Position numbers and translations under genes: made by a program. From the NCBI GenBank assembly GCA_946414075.1, contig CAMKNA010000015.1, forward strand, positions 1 through 49,275: DNA of 49,275 nucleotides, given 5' to 3'. Under the pieces are notes generated by a model, which saw only the letters and a list, made by a program, of their open reading frames with translations, did not search any database and was not told where the DNA came from. Shown in pieces: positions 1 through 7,634 of this stretch. This DNA is from an uncultured Fibrobacter sp. (GTDB lineage Bacteria > Fibrobacterota > Fibrobacteria > Fibrobacterales > Fibrobacteraceae). How positions within the stretch are numbered: the first letter of the stretch is position 1; each line of letters opens with the position of its first letter.

Positions 1-2
1 CC

Positions 3-152
3 TTCAAGGAAGAAGAAGCGGCCAAGGCTATCGAAGCTGCCTGCGAAAAGGTCATCGCCCAAGGTTTCCGCACTGGCGACATCTACCAGGAAGGCTGCAC
101 CAAGGTGGGTACAGTTGGAATGGGAGATGCGATCATTAAGGCTTTGGCTTAA
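3..152 (+). CDS. leuB: 3-isopropylmalate dehydrogenase, C-terminal end (partial)
   Basis: The window opens inside this frame; 49 codons and a TAA stop remain. The visible tail has an alternating helix followed by a GDI-Y-EG-C-KVGT-MGDAI pattern, which is the usual C-terminus of the isocitrate/isopropylmalate dehydrogenase family. LeuB oxidises and decarboxylates 3-isopropylmalate in leucine biosynthesis. leuA lies about 4 kb away on the other strand, which favours LeuB over isocitrate dehydrogenase, but the active site is outside the window and tartrate or isocitrate dehydrogenase cannot be fully excluded. Two hairpins follow the stop. Confidence 0.7.
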   Translation, partial: FKEEEAAKAIEAACEKVIAQGFRTGDIYQEGCTKVGTVGMGDAIIKALA

Positions 153-158
153 AAGGCG

Positions 159-179
159 ATTCCCGGCCAAGCCGGGAAT
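159..179. repeat. short palindrome, REP-like hairpin
   Basis: A perfect 9-bp stem ATTCCCGGC / GCCGGGAAT with a 3-nt loop follows the leuB stop. There is no T-tract on either side, so it looks more like a REP-type palindrome or mRNA 3'-end stabiliser than a terminator. Confidence 0.55.
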
Positions 180-194
180 GACATTATAAGAGAA

Positions 195-227
195 AAGGCT
201 TCCCGGAATCGGGAAGCCTTCTTTCTT
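195..227. terminator. bidirectional Rho-independent terminator
   Basis: An 11-bp perfect stem (195-205 with 210-220, loop 206-209) is followed by CTTTCTT on the plus strand and by TTTTCT on the minus strand. It sits between the convergent leuB (+) and the short-chain dehydrogenase (-) and can serve both. Confidence 0.8.
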
Positions 228-251
228 CAAGGAGAATCAGTAGAAGAAACT

Positions 252-986
252 CTATTCGATGGTCTTGCCCTTTTCGAGTGCATCGGCAAGGCTCATGCCC
301 GTAAATTCCTGAGCGCTGAACCAGCGACCGCTCTTCTTGTCGTCAAGTAGCACAGACACCATGGAGCCCGGAATCACAGTTTCGGGAGCATTAGGAGCGT
401 TGGGGCCACCCAGATCCGTACGGAGCCAACCCGGGTCCATCACATTCATCATTACATCGGTACCATTCAGCTTGCAGGCGAAATCCTTCACGAACTTGGT
501 GAGGGCAGCCTTGGCACAGGCATAACCCATCAGCTCAGGCTCGTTGGCGATACCGCTGGTAGTGAGCTGCATGCGGCCAAAGCCACGCTTGATCATGCCC
601 GGCAAAAAGTGGTAGGCTATCTTGATAGGAGCAAAAAAATTCACCGCCATGGCATGGTGGAAATCGTCCATGGTGTTGGTCAGATAGTCGGTAAAATAAT
701 GGCTCATAAGGCCCGCGTTATTGAACACCAGGTCCACCTGCACGCCCCAGCTGTCGATTTCGGCAAGGGCGGCATCGATTTCGGCTTCGCTTTCCAGATT
801 GCAACCTACGGCACGACCTTCAACGCCAAGTTTCTTGATTTCGGCCAATACTGGCTCGGCATGGGCCTTGTCCCGACCCTGCAAGATGATGTTTGCACCC
901 AGTTTAGCCATCTCGATGGCAGTCAGGCGACCAACCCCGCGGCATCCGCCGGTAATCAGGCACCATTTTCCTTTTACATCTATCAT
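252..986 (-). CDS. short-chain dehydrogenase/reductase (SDR)
   Basis: A 244-residue classical SDR, cytoplasmic and NAD(P)-dependent. It shows the Rossmann motif TGGCRGVG at residues 12-19, NNAG at 89-92, catalytic Ser144 and YACAK at 155-159. A proline-glycine turn (DPGWLRTD) follows, as in the family. The substrate cannot be told from sequence. The start is preceded by GGATTAGGA on the minus strand. It is probably monocistronic: the terminator at 195-227 follows it and about 130 bases separate it from pmbA, whose stop lies upstream on the same strand. Confidence 0.85.
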   Translation of the reverse strand: MIDVKGKWCLITGGCRGVGRLTAIEMAKLGANIILQGRDKAHAEPVLAEIKKLGVEGRAVGCNLESEAEIDAALAEIDSWGVQVDLVFNNAGLMSHYFTDYLTNTMDDFHHAMAVNFFAPIKIAYHFLPGMIKRGFGRMQLTTSGIANEPELMGYACAKAALTKFVKDFACKLNGTDVMMNVMDPGWLRTDLGGPNAPNAPETVIPGSMVSVLLDDKKSGRWFSAQEFTGMSLADALEKGKTIE

Positions 987-1118
987 TCCTAATCCTTTGC
1001 GGTGTATGTCAACCGCTTTTCACAAGAACAAGATACACTTTTTGACGCCCCGAGAACATGGTTCCAGGATAAAAAAGTGTTTACGGGTGTAAAGGAATGC
1101 GTCTAAAACGCCTAAAAA

Positions 1119-2447
1119 TCAGGTGCTTACCGACAGGGACTGTATAGCCAACGCCGGCACCTTGGTGCTGGAAAAGTCATCGTAATAGGCGTTTCCGCAG
1201 GCCACCACTTCCTGAATAATGTCGAAGTAGTTTCCGCTCAAGGTCACGCTGTCTACCGGATGGACAATCTGACCGTTTTCACACCAGAAACCATGAGCCC
1301 CAATGCTCAGCTCCCCGCTCACCGAATTACAGCCGGAATTCCCTTCCAAGCGTGCCACCAGCAGGCACTTGGGGAACAGTTTCAGCAGTTCCTCCGTAGA
1401 ATTTTCACCGCAAGGCACCAGCATATTAAAGAATGCCGTGGACATCTTAGTTCCCATATCCCGGACCCCATTTCCCGTAGACTTGCAGCCCGCCTTGGCA
1501 GCAGTTTCCAGGTTGTAGAGTCCCCGGCTGAAAATGCCACCGTCAATGACCTTCACCAGCTGGGTGGGCACTCCCTCGGAGTCGTAGGGGAAATGGTGGC
1601 TGAACATGTCGCCGGCACCTACACTCCACAGGGAAACGCAGTCCGACGCAATCTTCGTGCCTTCCTTGCCCGAAAGCCTGGAAAGGCCCTTCTGCATGGA
1701 GTCGGCCAGGTAGGGCTGGGAATACATTCGCATGAACCTGCCCGACACACGCTCCGACAGGATGACGGGAATCTTGCCACCCTGGATTTTCTTTGCGCCA
1801 AAAAGCTCCGTGGAATAGCCCGCCGCCCGTGTGGCGATTTCCTCCACATTGATTTCGTTCCAGTTCCGGCTAGACTTGGTAAAACCACCCAACTTCTTGA
1901 TGCCTTCACGGCAGGCTACCGCGCCGACACCTACAGAGACGGAGTTGGAACGAGTCCTATAGAAAACACCCTTGTGGTTTGCCACAAAGTCTTCGCTGCA
2001 CGAAAGGTCCGCTCCCAAATAAGGGATGTTCTCTATCTCCTTGGACTTGGCGAAGGTGGACTTTTCCAACTCGATGCAAGCATCCTTCATCTCAGAAAGG
2101 CCAATTTTTTCCAGGTCCGGATTATAGTCCCGGTCCACATCCGGCGCTGCACCAGGCTCCGGCAGGCAAACATCAATCTCGTCGGTCCACTGGGTATGGC
2201 AAAGGGCATCTTTCAGGGTCTGCTCCAATGCATCTGCCGTAAGGCGTTCCGTATGGGCGTAACCCGGACGGCCATTCCTGATGACGCGGATTCCCACACC
2301 CACAGAATCGGAGATTTCCGTATTCTGGACCTGTCCCTGGAAAAGGGAGAGTCCCTCGGAATGGGACTTGGAGGCGATTACATCAAACTGCTCCGCCTGT
2401 CCCTTGGCCTTGTCGTTGATGTAGGAAATAGCGTCTTCGATATTCAT
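1119..2447 (-). CDS. pmbA: TldD/PmbA family protein, TldE-like
   Basis: 442 residues, the usual length for PmbA/TldE. Family features are the N-terminal FDVIASKS-EGLSLFQGQVQ strand pattern, the SVGVGIRVI segment near residue 50 and the C-terminal glycine-rich GNSGCNSVSGELSIGAHG region. In known members TldD and TldE form a heterodimeric metalloprotease that trims peptides; TldE lacks the HExxxH zinc site carried by TldD. I see no HExxxH here, so this is the TldE-type partner. tldD is not in the window. The ATG lies 6 bases after the stop of the HigA-like gene, so the two are very likely cotranscribed. Most of its Shine-Dalgarno (GGACCTAGG) lies in the end of that gene. Confidence 0.85.
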   Translation of the reverse strand: MNIEDAISYINDKAKGQAEQFDVIASKSHSEGLSLFQGQVQNTEISDSVGVGIRVIRNGRPGYAHTERLTADALEQTLKDALCHTQWTDEIDVCLPEPGAAPDVDRDYNPDLEKIGLSEMKDACIELEKSTFAKSKEIENIPYLGADLSCSEDFVANHKGVFYRTRSNSVSVGVGAVACREGIKKLGGFTKSSRNWNEINVEEIATRAAGYSTELFGAKKIQGGKIPVILSERVSGRFMRMYSQPYLADSMQKGLSRLSGKEGTKIASDCVSLWSVGAGDMFSHHFPYDSEGVPTQLVKVIDGGIFSRGLYNLETAAKAGCKSTGNGVRDMGTKMSTAFFNMLVPCGENSTEELLKLFPKCLLVARLEGNSGCNSVSGELSIGAHGFWCENGQIVHPVDSVTLSGNYFDIIQEVVACGNAYYDDFSSTKVPALAIQSLSVST

Positions 2448-2453
2448 AAAAAC

Positions 2454-2690
2454 CTAGGTCCTCTGGGATTTCCGTTCCAGCATCTTCCAATAGGCGGCTG
2501 GGCTCCCGGTCACCGACTCCAAAGAAGCGGCCAGCTCCGTTGTAATGCCGGCCTCCCCCGCAATCAGTTTTTCCAGCAGGTCTTCCGAAACGCCAAGCCT
2601 GCGGGCAAATTCCGCCTTGTCCATCTTGAGCCATTCCATGCCTTCGACAATCGCCTGCCCCGGAGTGGGAACACCATGTCTTGAACCCAT
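2454..2690 (-). CDS. HigA-like helix-turn-helix protein (orphan antitoxin-type)
   Basis: A 78-residue protein with the layout of HigA/VapI antitoxins: TPGQAI near residue 9, then an HTH (FARRLGVSEDLLEKLIAGEAGIT, about residues 28-50) and the tail GSPAAYWKMLERK (about 61-73). Family members bind operator DNA and neutralise an adjacent HigB ribonuclease. No HigB-like frame exists here: upstream there are only 66 bases before the aminotransferase stop, and downstream lies pmbA. It has a good GAAGGAAAGAG ribosome site. It may be an orphan antitoxin or a co-opted regulator of pmbA. Confidence 0.8.
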   Translation of the reverse strand: MGSRHGVPTPGQAIVEGMEWLKMDKAEFARRLGVSEDLLEKLIAGEAGITTELAASLESVTGSPAAYWKMLERKSQRT

Positions 2691-2756
2691 ATTCTCTTTC
2701 CTTCGGAAAACCTACCTACAAGCCAATATAAAAAACAGAATAATCGGAAATAAGTA

Positions 2757-3950
2757 TCAGGAACAAATCCGCCGGAGTCCTTCCGCAAAAACACCCGGTT
2801 CCTGCAACAGGCTCATCACAATCCAGCCATCCTCCTCGAAATCGAAGAAGAATCCCGGTTGCACAAGTACATGCTTTTCACGCAAAAGACGGAGCGTCAG
2901 TTCCTCGTCGTTATCGCCCAGGCGGACAACCGCATACCAGCCTCCCGAAATCTCGGGGCAGTACTTGGAGGGGAACTTTTCCCGCAAAGCTGCCATATTC
3001 TGCTGCAGCCGGTCCTGAATCCGTTTTTCGTAGTTCGCCGATTCAGCGAGCAGCGGAGTTGCCAAAGCCTGGGCCATGGAAGATACGCTCAGGTAGGCAT
3101 CCGCCACATATTCCAGAGTCTCGTGGATGGATTCCCGCATGGTTTCGGGAGCGTACACGGCCATCCAGCCAAGCTTTACCTGCGGGCTCCCGCAGACTTT
3201 GCTAAGACCGTTCAACCAGACAATGGGGCAGCTGGGCTTTTCACTCCCCTGCTCAAGGAACTGCCAGGAACGCCTGACGTTTACATCATAGGAATAATCC
3301 CCGAAAACTTCGTCCACCACAAGGACCAGGTTCCGCTCTTCGCAGAAACGGACAATCTCTTTCCATTCAGACAAGTTGACGGAATGACCCGTAGGATTGT
3401 GTGGGCAGACCAGCAGGAGAATCCTTGCTTTTGCCGGGGCGCTTAGAAGGCTGTCCGTATCCAAAGCAAAATGAAAGTCCCCACGACGGTCCTTTCCGGT
3501 ACCAGCGCGGGACAGCTTCAAGAAATACGGGTAGCACTCCAGGTTTTCAAGCTCCGCAAGGGTATCCAACAGAGGGTATCCCGGAACTGGCGTAAGTATT
3601 GCGTCCCCTGGATTGCAGAAAGCCTTGAACAAGATGGAATAGGCCTCGCTGGTGCTGGCCGTAAGGAGGATCTGCTCGGGCGTAAAATTCCCGCCACGGC
3701 TGCGATAGTACTCCGACACCGCCGCCCGGGCCTTGAGCGTTCCCGCCGGATTCGTGTCCCACAGGTTGAATTCGGCCTTGACCGAATCCACCACAGACTC
3801 CAAGTCAAAAGGCAGTCCCACACGCAAGGGACTGCTCACCGTCATATCGATGAGAGGCAGGCCGCCTGTGGCGGCATCTTTCAGAACATCGGACTTCGCC
3901 CTTTCCAGTTCGGCAAAGAACGGCGTGGGGGTCAGGTCCTTCTGCTTCAT
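2757..3950 (-). CDS. PLP-dependent aminotransferase, class I/II
   Basis: 397 residues, aspartate-aminotransferase fold type I. Visible motifs are PGYPLLD in the large domain, CPHNPTG for PLP binding, DEVFGDY, and the Schiff-base lysine in NGLSK. Near the C-terminus GGWYAVVRL contacts the substrate carboxylate in relatives. The start is set at 3950 because its ATG overlaps the TGA of the upstream membrane protein (ATGA at 3947-3950), showing translational coupling; an upstream in-frame ATG at 4013 would lie inside that gene. It is the last gene of leuA - membrane protein - aminotransferase. The context suggests a transamination linked to branched-chain or related amino acids, but specificity is not readable. 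Confidence 0.85.
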   Translation of the reverse strand: MKQKDLTPTPFFAELERAKSDVLKDAATGGLPLIDMTVSSPLRVGLPFDLESVVDSVKAEFNLWDTNPAGTLKARAAVSEYYRSRGGNFTPEQILLTASTSEAYSILFKAFCNPGDAILTPVPGYPLLDTLAELENLECYPYFLKLSRAGTGKDRRGDFHFALDTDSLLSAPAKARILLLVCPHNPTGHSVNLSEWKEIVRFCEERNLVLVVDEVFGDYSYDVNVRRSWQFLEQGSEKPSCPIVWLNGLSKVCGSPQVKLGWMAVYAPETMRESIHETLEYVADAYLSVSSMAQALATPLLAESANYEKRIQDRLQQNMAALREKFPSKYCPEISGGWYAVVRLGDNDEELTLRLLREKHVLVQPGFFFDFEEDGWIVMSLLQEPGVFAEGLRRICS

Positions 3951-4279
3951 TTTTGACGGCTCTTGATAAGGCCCGCCACAAAGACGGCAACGATGATTCC
4001 CGCAGGCAGGCACACGGCAATGGACAGCAGGAGCAACTTCTGGAAAGGTGGCAAGCCCTTTACCTTGTGGCGAAACTCCTTGACTTTGCCGCGAATCCCC
4101 GACTTAGATATCTTCTGGGCTCCCGCATCTTTCAGCTTTTCCGTAGAACGAACCACGGACTGGACCCGTTCCGATTTCCAAAGCTTGTTTACCGATTCCT
4201 TGGAATCGTCCACAAACTTTTCAAGGCGTTCCCTCTTTATCTTGAAGGGTCGAACCACATCGGATATGGCTTTCCACAT
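3947..4279 (-). CDS. small single-pass membrane protein, unknown function
   Basis: 110 residues. The first 75 are highly charged and rich in Lys, Arg and Ser, likely helical, with no family I recognise. Residues about 82-105 form a hydrophobic membrane helix (KLLLLSIAVCLPAGIIVAVF) followed by a short basic tail KSRQK, giving a probable tail-anchored topology with the N-terminal part in the cytoplasm. It starts 6 bases after the leuA stop and its TGA overlaps the aminotransferase ATG. Its conserved place between two enzymes is the only clue to function. Confidence 0.7.
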   Translation of the reverse strand: MWKAISDVVRPFKIKRERLEKFVDDSKESVNKLWKSERVQSVVRSTEKLKDAGAQKISKSGIRGKVKEFRHKVKGLPPFQKLLLLSIAVCLPAGIIVAVFVAGLIKSRQK

Positions 4280-4285
4280 AAAGAC

Positions 4286-5857
4286 CTACTTGTACAAAAG
4301 GTTCACACCGCTGAACAGGGCCCGCATATTGGCCTTCAGGGTATCGCTGGAGACCCCGCGACCCTCTTCTTCCTTGCCGTTGGCACGCAAGAGAATTCGG
4401 CTCAGGCCGCGACCCGCCCACAGTTTGTCCTTCTCGGGAACCACCACCTGGCGATACTTCACCAGTTCCACCGGCATGTTGATCTCACGCATCAAGATAA
4501 GGCCGGCCTCGATGGGGCCTTCGGCGGTCACGGACCTGCGGATAGCCTCGCCGTCCTTCTTGAAATGGAATATAAAGCGGTTCTCGTCGGGAATCACTTC
4601 CACATTGTTGAACACCAGGCGGGCATTCACATTCACGCGCTCTTCGCGGAACACATCCAGCACCCGCTCGGCGCTGAGTTCACCTTCCTTCTCACTCAGT
4701 TCCTTAAGAATGGGCTGCAACTCGGCGGCCTCGGCCAGGGAAAGCCTGTAGCCAAACTTGGTGATAATCTCGTAAACCGCCGTACGACCGCTCTGGCTGG
4801 TGAAGGAGATGGAGTCGTTCTGGTGGCGTCCAATGATGGAGTAGTCGATGGGGCGGTAGGCGCCCTTCTTCATGTCCTTGGTCTTGGAAGCACCATCCTG
4901 GTGGATACCACTACGATGCACAATGGCCTCGGCACCAATCAGCGGGGCACGGCTGTAGATGCTCACGCCAGACCACTGGGAAATCAAAATGGCAGTCTCG
5001 TAAATCCGTTCCAGATGGAGCCCGGTATTCACGCCGGAATTGTGCAAGGCCACCGCCGTTTCGTAGAAGTTGGTGTTGCCGCAGCGTTCACCCAGACCGT
5101 TCAGGGCCACCTCCAGTTGGGTGGCGCCCACAAAGAAGCTCTCCACCGTGGCGGCCGTAGCCATGCCCAAGTCGTTATGGCAGTGGACCGAGATGGCAAT
5201 GTTCTTGGGCAAGGCTTCATAAACCTGCTTAATCTGGTTCACATACAGGAAGGGTCTATACCGCTCCACCGTATTGGGCAGGTTTATGGTGGTGGCTCCC
5301 GCCTCCACCACGGCCTTCAGCACGTCAATTACAAAATCCATGTTGTCCAGGCAGTCGCCAAAATGTTCGGCGCTGAACTCCACATCGCCCTTGTCCCCTA
5401 CCAGGGACTTGGCCAGCTTCACGCACTTGACGGCCTTTTCCTTCACCTGTTCCGGAGTCAGGTGCAGCACATGCTCCATGGAGAGCTTGCTTGTAGCCAG
5501 GAAGGTATGGATACGGGGGTGCGGCGCATACTGGACCGCCTCCCAACAGCGCTGGATATCGCTTTCCACACAGCGGGCAAGGCCAGAAACCACGATCTTC
5601 TGGGCAACCTCGTCGCCCTCTTCCGCCATCTTGGCGGTCAGCTGGGCCAGTTCCTTACAGGACTCGAAATCCATCTCGGAGGAAGCAGGGAACCCCACCT
5701 CGGCGCCCTGGACCCCGAGCTTCAGCAACAGCAGGAACACATCCTTTTTCTGGGCGTTGTTCCAGGGCTTGGGCAGCGCCTGGTTACCGTCACGCAGGGT
5801 GACATCGTAGAAGAAGGGTTGTCTCTTTGCCATTTCGGCAGCATTCATATCGCTCAT
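4286..5857 (-). CDS. leuA: 2-isopropylmalate synthase, yeast/actinobacterial-type
   Basis: 523 residues. It condenses acetyl-CoA with 2-oxoisovalerate, the first committed step of leucine synthesis. The catalytic TIM barrel begins with VTLRDGNQAL (about residues 19-28) and carries the metal-binding HCHND at 225-229. The C-terminal part from about residue 400 resembles the LeuA dimer/regulatory domain. The RDGNQAL-P form is typical of the long fungal/actinobacterial branch rather than E. coli LeuA. The start is set at 5857, where GAGGAG lies 6 bases upstream; an earlier ATG at 5896 has no such site. It is first in a three-gene operon and controlled by the leucine attenuator at 5926-6085. Confidence 0.88.
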   Translation of the reverse strand: MSDMNAAEMAKRQPFFYDVTLRDGNQALPKPWNNAQKKDVFLLLLKLGVQGAEVGFPASSEMDFESCKELAQLTAKMAEEGDEVAQKIVVSGLARCVESDIQRCWEAVQYAPHPRIHTFLATSKLSMEHVLHLTPEQVKEKAVKCVKLAKSLVGDKGDVEFSAEHFGDCLDNMDFVIDVLKAVVEAGATTINLPNTVERYRPFLYVNQIKQVYEALPKNIAISVHCHNDLGMATAATVESFFVGATQLEVALNGLGERCGNTNFYETAVALHNSGVNTGLHLERIYETAILISQWSGVSIYSRAPLIGAEAIVHRSGIHQDGASKTKDMKKGAYRPIDYSIIGRHQNDSISFTSQSGRTAVYEIITKFGYRLSLAEAAELQPILKELSEKEGELSAERVLDVFREERVNVNARLVFNNVEVIPDENRFIFHFKKDGEAIRRSVTAEGPIEAGLILMREINMPVELVKYRQVVVPEKDKLWAGRGLSRILLRANGKEEEGRGVSSDTLKANMRALFSGVNLLYK

Positions 5858-5925
5858 CTTATCTCCTCGCCCACACAACATGGTCGCAAGATTCATTTTT
5901 CGGTCTCAAAGATAGAAATTGCCCT

Positions 5926-5959
5926 AAAAATGAAAAACCCGCCACCATATTGGAGCGGG
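5926..5959 (-). terminator. leu attenuator terminator hairpin
   Basis: On the minus strand CCCGC (5959-5955) pairs with GCGGG (5942-5938), and inner CCA (5953-5951) with TGG (5947-5945), followed by TTTTTCATTTTT. It lies 69 bases before the leuA start. Its 5' arm shares bases 5952-5957 with the antiterminator, so the two structures exclude each other. Confidence 0.75.
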
Positions 5960-6004
5960 CTCTTTTAGGTTAAATTTCTTGAAAACGGCCTAAAACCTCG
6001 CTCC
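5952..6004 (-). promoter_or_regulatory. leu antiterminator
   Basis: On the minus-strand RNA, GGAGCG (6004-5999) pairs with CGCTCC (5957-5952), and TTTTAGG (5995-5989) pairs with CCTAAAA (5969-5963). This gives 6+7 bp around a small internal loop. The 5' strands of both helices lie in codons 16-19 and the stop of the leader peptide. A ribosome reaching the stop would mask them, while one stalled at the Leu codons would leave them free. Confidence 0.7.
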
Positions 6005-6049
6005 AGCAGCAAGTCGCAATAGAAGTAGCAGGTTCAGGGTCTTTCTCAT
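5990..6049 (-). CDS. leuL: leuA leader peptide (leucine attenuator)
   Basis: A 19-codon frame, MRKTLNLLLLLRLAAGARF, with seven leucines, five of them consecutive, and a TAG stop. It lies directly upstream of leuA between a promoter and an intrinsic terminator, as expected for ribosome-mediated attenuation. The codons CTA and TTG occur among the Leu run. There is no Shine-Dalgarno; the ATG lies 7 bases after the -10 box, so the leader may be read from a leaderless transcript. The translated product probably has no function of its own. The gene symbol is given by analogy with enteric leu operons. Confidence 0.78.
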   Translation of the reverse strand: MRKTLNLLLLLRLAAGARF

Positions 6050-6056
6050 ATCGCAA

Positions 6057-6085
6057 AATATACAAAAAAACAGGCGACTGGGCAA
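6057..6085 (-). promoter_or_regulatory. candidate promoter of the leu operon
   Basis: On the minus strand TTGCCC (6085-6080), a 17-base spacer, and TATATT (6062-6057). Transcription would start near 6050, essentially at the ATG of the leader peptide. Confidence 0.6.
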
Positions 6086-6101
6086 GAGTTACCACAAAAA
6101 C

Positions 6102-6857
6102 CTATTTCACGCAACGAATGGAAAGGCCTTCGTCCTTCAAGAGACTACCGAAACCGGAGAAATCGAACATGGAACCCAGAGAATATATCAAGGCATGATC
6201 GCCTTTACCACTGACATCCGAATGATCTTCGTCCGCCTTCCAGAAATTGGCTTCTTCACCCAGTTCCTTGAAAATAGAGGACCATTTCCTGCCAGCAGGG
6301 AGAGCCCCGAAGCCCAAGGCGTCTGTGGCCGGGTAATTGGACTTTTCCCAACCAGTTTTGCTACGCAAGGCCGGAGAGACGCCGCTGCCCGTGGCCTCCG
6401 CGATGGAATCCAAGGCAAGCCATTCATCTTCGCTGGGAATGTGGAAACCTTCGGGGCATGCTCCTTGGGTGGGGCCGGTCAGATTGGCAAACTTTTTCTG
6501 GAAAGAAGTTTCCAGCCCCATGGCGGCAGTCCAGCTGTAAAGGCGGCCGTACTTCTCGCAATTCGTCTCCTTGTTGTCGTAGCACCAGGATGTCTTTGCC
6601 ATGTTGCAATCGTAGTAGTTCAGGTTCTGTGCAAGCCAGGTCATGTCCCCGATAGTGGTCACCTTGTAAACTTGGCCATCACGGGCGTCGCAGATGGTCC
6701 CCTCTTCAAGGGATGCAGGGCACTCCTTCTTCTCCACAGAGCAGGAACCGCCAGAACCGCTTCCGCCACCCTCCGAGGCCGAAGTTCCCGAATCACTATC
6801 GCAAGCGACCAAGCCAAAGGCGCAAGCGAACAAAAGACTAGCGAAAATTTTCTTCAT
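6102..6857 (-). CDS. FISUMP-domain lipoprotein
   Basis: 251 residues. It has a lipoprotein signal (MKKIFAS..., lipobox LVAC with Cys19) and then a Ser/Gly-rich linker, so it should be anchored in a membrane facing the periplasm or the surface. From about residue 45 it matches the Fibrobacter succinogenes major paralogous (FISUMP) domain: DGQVYKVTTIGD-TWLAQNLN, the GRLYSWTAAMG element, CPEGFHIPSEDEW, a GALPAGR segment and the closing GLSIRCVK. The domain is C-type-lectin-like in appearance and abundant in Fibrobacter; its role is unknown, with surface adhesion often suspected. It starts 10 bases after the glutaminyl cyclotransferase stop, so the two form an operon. Confidence 0.85.
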   Translation of the reverse strand: MKKIFASLLFACAFGLVACDSDSGTSASEGGGSGSGGSCSVEKKECPASLEEGTICDARDGQVYKVTTIGDMTWLAQNLNYYDCNMAKTSWCYDNKETNCEKYGRLYSWTAAMGLETSFQKKFANLTGPTQGACPEGFHIPSEDEWLALDSIAEATGSGVSPALRSKTGWEKSNYPATDALGFGALPAGRKWSSIFKELGEEANFWKADEDHSDVSGKGDHALIYSLGSMFDFSGFGSLLKDEGLSIRCVK

Positions 6858-6867
6858 AACATCTCCT

Positions 6868-7614
6868 TTAAAATTTCACCTTGTAAATCCAGGGCCAGTT
6901 CTTGCCCGTAATCCAGAAATCACGGCCATCAAAGGCGATTCCGTTCAGCACATCCGCTTTCGGAAAGCGACGCCGAATCTCCTGGGCCTTGTCGGAAAAA
7001 TCCAGATACTTCAGCACATGGCCGCTGGGTAGCTCCACCACGGCAATGAGACCCGTAGTCCAGATATTTGCATAGAGCGTGTCACGGACCAGTTCCAATT
7101 CGTTCAACTGTTTCACAGGTTTCCCGCCATCGATCACGGGAATCACGCCCACCACCGCAAAGCCACCAAGCCCTATCTGCAAAAGTTCGTGGCTACCGTT
7201 GCTCATCAAAAGGGCATCCCGCCAGTAGGTAAGCCCCCAGCCTTCCGTGGGAATACGGAACACACCCTTCATGGAGAAAGGTTTCCGGTTCACGATAAAC
7301 GCCTTGTGGGATTTCCAGGTCAAGTAGAAGATGTCGTCGCCAACGGCCACGGAACCTTCACCGAAATACCGCTCTTCTAGTTTTAGGGAATCAAGAATCT
7401 TACCGTCCAGGGTGCGACGGTAAAGGCCCGACTCGCCGTAATGTCCCGTCGATTCGATCAGTTCCGCGCCGTCAAAAAATAGCCCCTGGGTAAAGTGGTT
7501 CTGCTCGTGGGGAATGGAGTCCACGATGGTGGGCACCACGCGGGGGGAATCGGCATAGGTCAGGGCGACACCAGCAACCGCACAAAACAGGGTTCTACGC
7601 AAAAGCGAAATCAT
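6868..7614 (-). CDS. glutaminyl-peptide cyclotransferase (bacterial/plant type)
   Basis: 248 residues with an N-terminal export signal (hydrophobic stretch about residues 8-21). The protein matches the glutamine cyclotransferase family with a five-bladed propeller: PHEQNHFTQGL near residue 35, ESTGHYGESGLYRR, the GEGSV element, TEGWGLTYW, NELELV and the C-terminal NGIAFDGRDFWITGKNWP. The enzyme turns N-terminal Gln into pyroglutamate on exported proteins. In Bacteroidota many T9SS and lipoprotein substrates receive this change, which would fit its pairing with a FISUMP lipoprotein, but that link is inference. It is first in the two-gene unit, divergent from the DUF4416 gene. Confidence 0.85.
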   Translation of the reverse strand: MISLLRRTLFCAVAGVALTYADSPRVVPTIVDSIPHEQNHFTQGLFFDGAELIESTGHYGESGLYRRTLDGKILDSLKLEERYFGEGSVAVGDDIFYLTWKSHKAFIVNRKPFSMKGVFRIPTEGWGLTYWRDALLMSNGSHELLQIGLGGFAVVGVIPVIDGGKPVKQLNELELVRDTLYANIWTTGLIAVVELPSGHVLKYLDFSDKAQEIRRRFPKADVLNGIAFDGRDFWITGKNWPWIYKVKF

Positions 7615-7634
7615 AGGGCTATATGTAGAAAAAT

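Noticed and set aside
2691..2756. HigB toxin gene next to the HigA-like gene
   Set aside because: The 66 bases upstream are too short and hold no frame; downstream is pmbA.
3953..5968. A 671-codon plus-strand open frame
   Set aside because: Antisense to leuA and the small membrane protein; the minus-strand genes have clear families and start sites.
5897..6056. T-box riboswitch in the leuA leader
   Set aside because: There is no T-box sequence or specifier stem; the Leu-rich leader frame explains the structure better.
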